Source of the DNA: Balneolales bacterium
Lineage (GTDB): Bacteria > Bacteroidota > Rhodothermia > Balneolales > Natronogracilivirgulaceae
Direction: 5' to 3'
Assembly (NCBI GenBank): GCA_007127695.1
Contig: SKYW01000124.1
Location: 1 to 7,041, forward strand
Length of the DNA stretch: 7,041 nucleotides
Of the stretch, positions 6,538-7,041 are shown in pieces. The notes beneath the pieces were generated by a model that worked only from the letters and a program-made list of their open reading frames with translations, ran no database searches and was not told the origin of the DNA. Position 1 is the stretch's first letter; each line of letters starts with the position of its first letter. The position numbers were made by a program, and so were the translations under genes.

Positions 6538-7041
6538 TCAGCGGTAGTTGGCAAGGGCCAGCATTACGCAGACAGCAGTCTCCGTGCGCAGCCGCTTCTG
6601 GCCCAGACTCACGATCTTCACACCGGATGCCACGGCCTGTTCCACCTCTTTGGGCGAAAACCCCCCTTCCGGTCCCACCATCAGCAGCATCGGTGAATCG
6701 TCTGCCTTCCATTCATACGTTCCCTCCACTTCCGGATGTGCCATCACCACTTCCCGGCTTTCCCGGTATTCGGCCAGCACCTCGTAAAAACTGTCACGCT
6801 CTTCCCACACCGGAAGCCACGGACGGCGGCTCTGTTTGATAGCAGCGATCATGGTCTTGTCAATGCGCTTTGGCTTGAGCTCCATCCTTCCCGCATGTTC
6901 GGAATGGACCAGCACGATTTTTGTCACACCCAGTTCCACAGCCTTTTCGATAGCAAACTCCAGACGTTCGCGCTGCCTGATCACACCCATGGCCAGGATC
7001 CGGTCGGGCTCGGCAGGCGTAATATAGGTGGCAACCACCTC
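6538..7041 (-). CDS. rsmE: RsmE-type 16S rRNA (uracil-1498-N3)-methyltransferase, C-terminal part, cut by window edge
   Basis: SPOUT-class RNA methyltransferase that uses S-adenosylmethionine to make m3U1498 in 16S rRNA, near the decoding region of the 30S subunit. The frame runs from the TGA at 6538-6540 to the last base; the GTG at 7036-7038 is internal because GAG precedes it in frame. About 167 residues are visible of a usual 230-250, so the N-terminal PUA-like domain and the true start lie beyond the window. Visible hallmarks, counting from that GTG: MGVIRQRERLEFAIEKAVELGV (17-38), the family's KATELGV-like helix; AAIKQSRRPWLP (65-76); and the trefoil-knot SAM-binding motifs MVGPEGGFSPKEVE (120-133) and SLGQKRLRTETAV (144-156). 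It converges on the S41 gene with a 65-base gap. No clear terminator was found on its own strand; a short palindrome covers its stop codon. Confidence 0.95.
   Translation of the reverse strand, partial: EVVATYITPAEPDRILAMGVIRQRERLEFAIEKAVELGVTKIVLVHSEHAGRMELKPKRIDKTMIAAIKQSRRPWLPVWEERDSFYEVLAEYRESREVVMAHPEVEGTYEWKADDSPMLLMVGPEGGFSPKEVEQAVASGVKIVSLGQKRLRTETAVCVMLALANYR

Noticed and set aside
1..7041. Search for an undescribed system, mobile element, CRISPR array or tRNA
   Set aside because: No spaced direct repeats, transposase-like product, terminal inverted repeats, cloverleaf or cluster of unknown genes was seen. All five genes belong to well-known families.

Overview
The window holds five protein-coding genes and reads as an ordinary housekeeping stretch of a bacterial chromosome. 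No mobile element, CRISPR array, RNA gene or novel defence-type system was seen. The likely host is a member of the Bacteroidota/Rhodothermota/Balneolota assemblage (FCB group). The basis is inference from protein style: a short-core RNase E/G, an HslV with a short propeptide, an S41 peptidase with a GGGGVVPD motif and a long helical C-terminal part, weak or absent Shine-Dalgarno sequences, and an A/T-rich leader before the one isolated start codon. A genus cannot be named from this sequence.

Left part (1-4267): three same-strand genes packed as an operon. An RNase E/G family endoribonuclease, lacking only its first few codons, is followed after 7 bases by hslV, the threonine protease of the HslVU (ClpQY) complex. 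hslV overlaps the start of hslU, its AAA+ unfoldase partner. Both HslVU subunits look complete and catalytically intact. The RNase carries a C-terminal low-complexity, highly charged tail of about 230 residues. hslU has no usable early ATG and must start at a TTG inside the end of hslV, which suggests translational coupling.

Middle (4268-4582): a 315-base intergenic region. It contains a convincing rho-independent terminator (4394-4422) closing the operon, then several small inverted repeats ahead of the next gene, including the 18-base AAAATAAC-AC-GTTATTTT just before its start.

Right part (4583-7041): an exported S41 (C-terminal processing) peptidase with signal sequence, PDZ domain and Ser/Lys dyad, facing a convergent rsmE-like 16S rRNA methyltransferase gene that runs off the right edge. 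The 65-base convergent gap has a possible imperfect terminator for the peptidase and a 9-base tandem repeat.

Together the genes cover RNA processing, cytoplasmic proteolysis, envelope proteolysis and rRNA modification. The most interesting points are the RNase tail, the TTG start overlap, the apparent doubled N-terminal module of the S41 peptidase, and the inverted repeats before it. All are modest.
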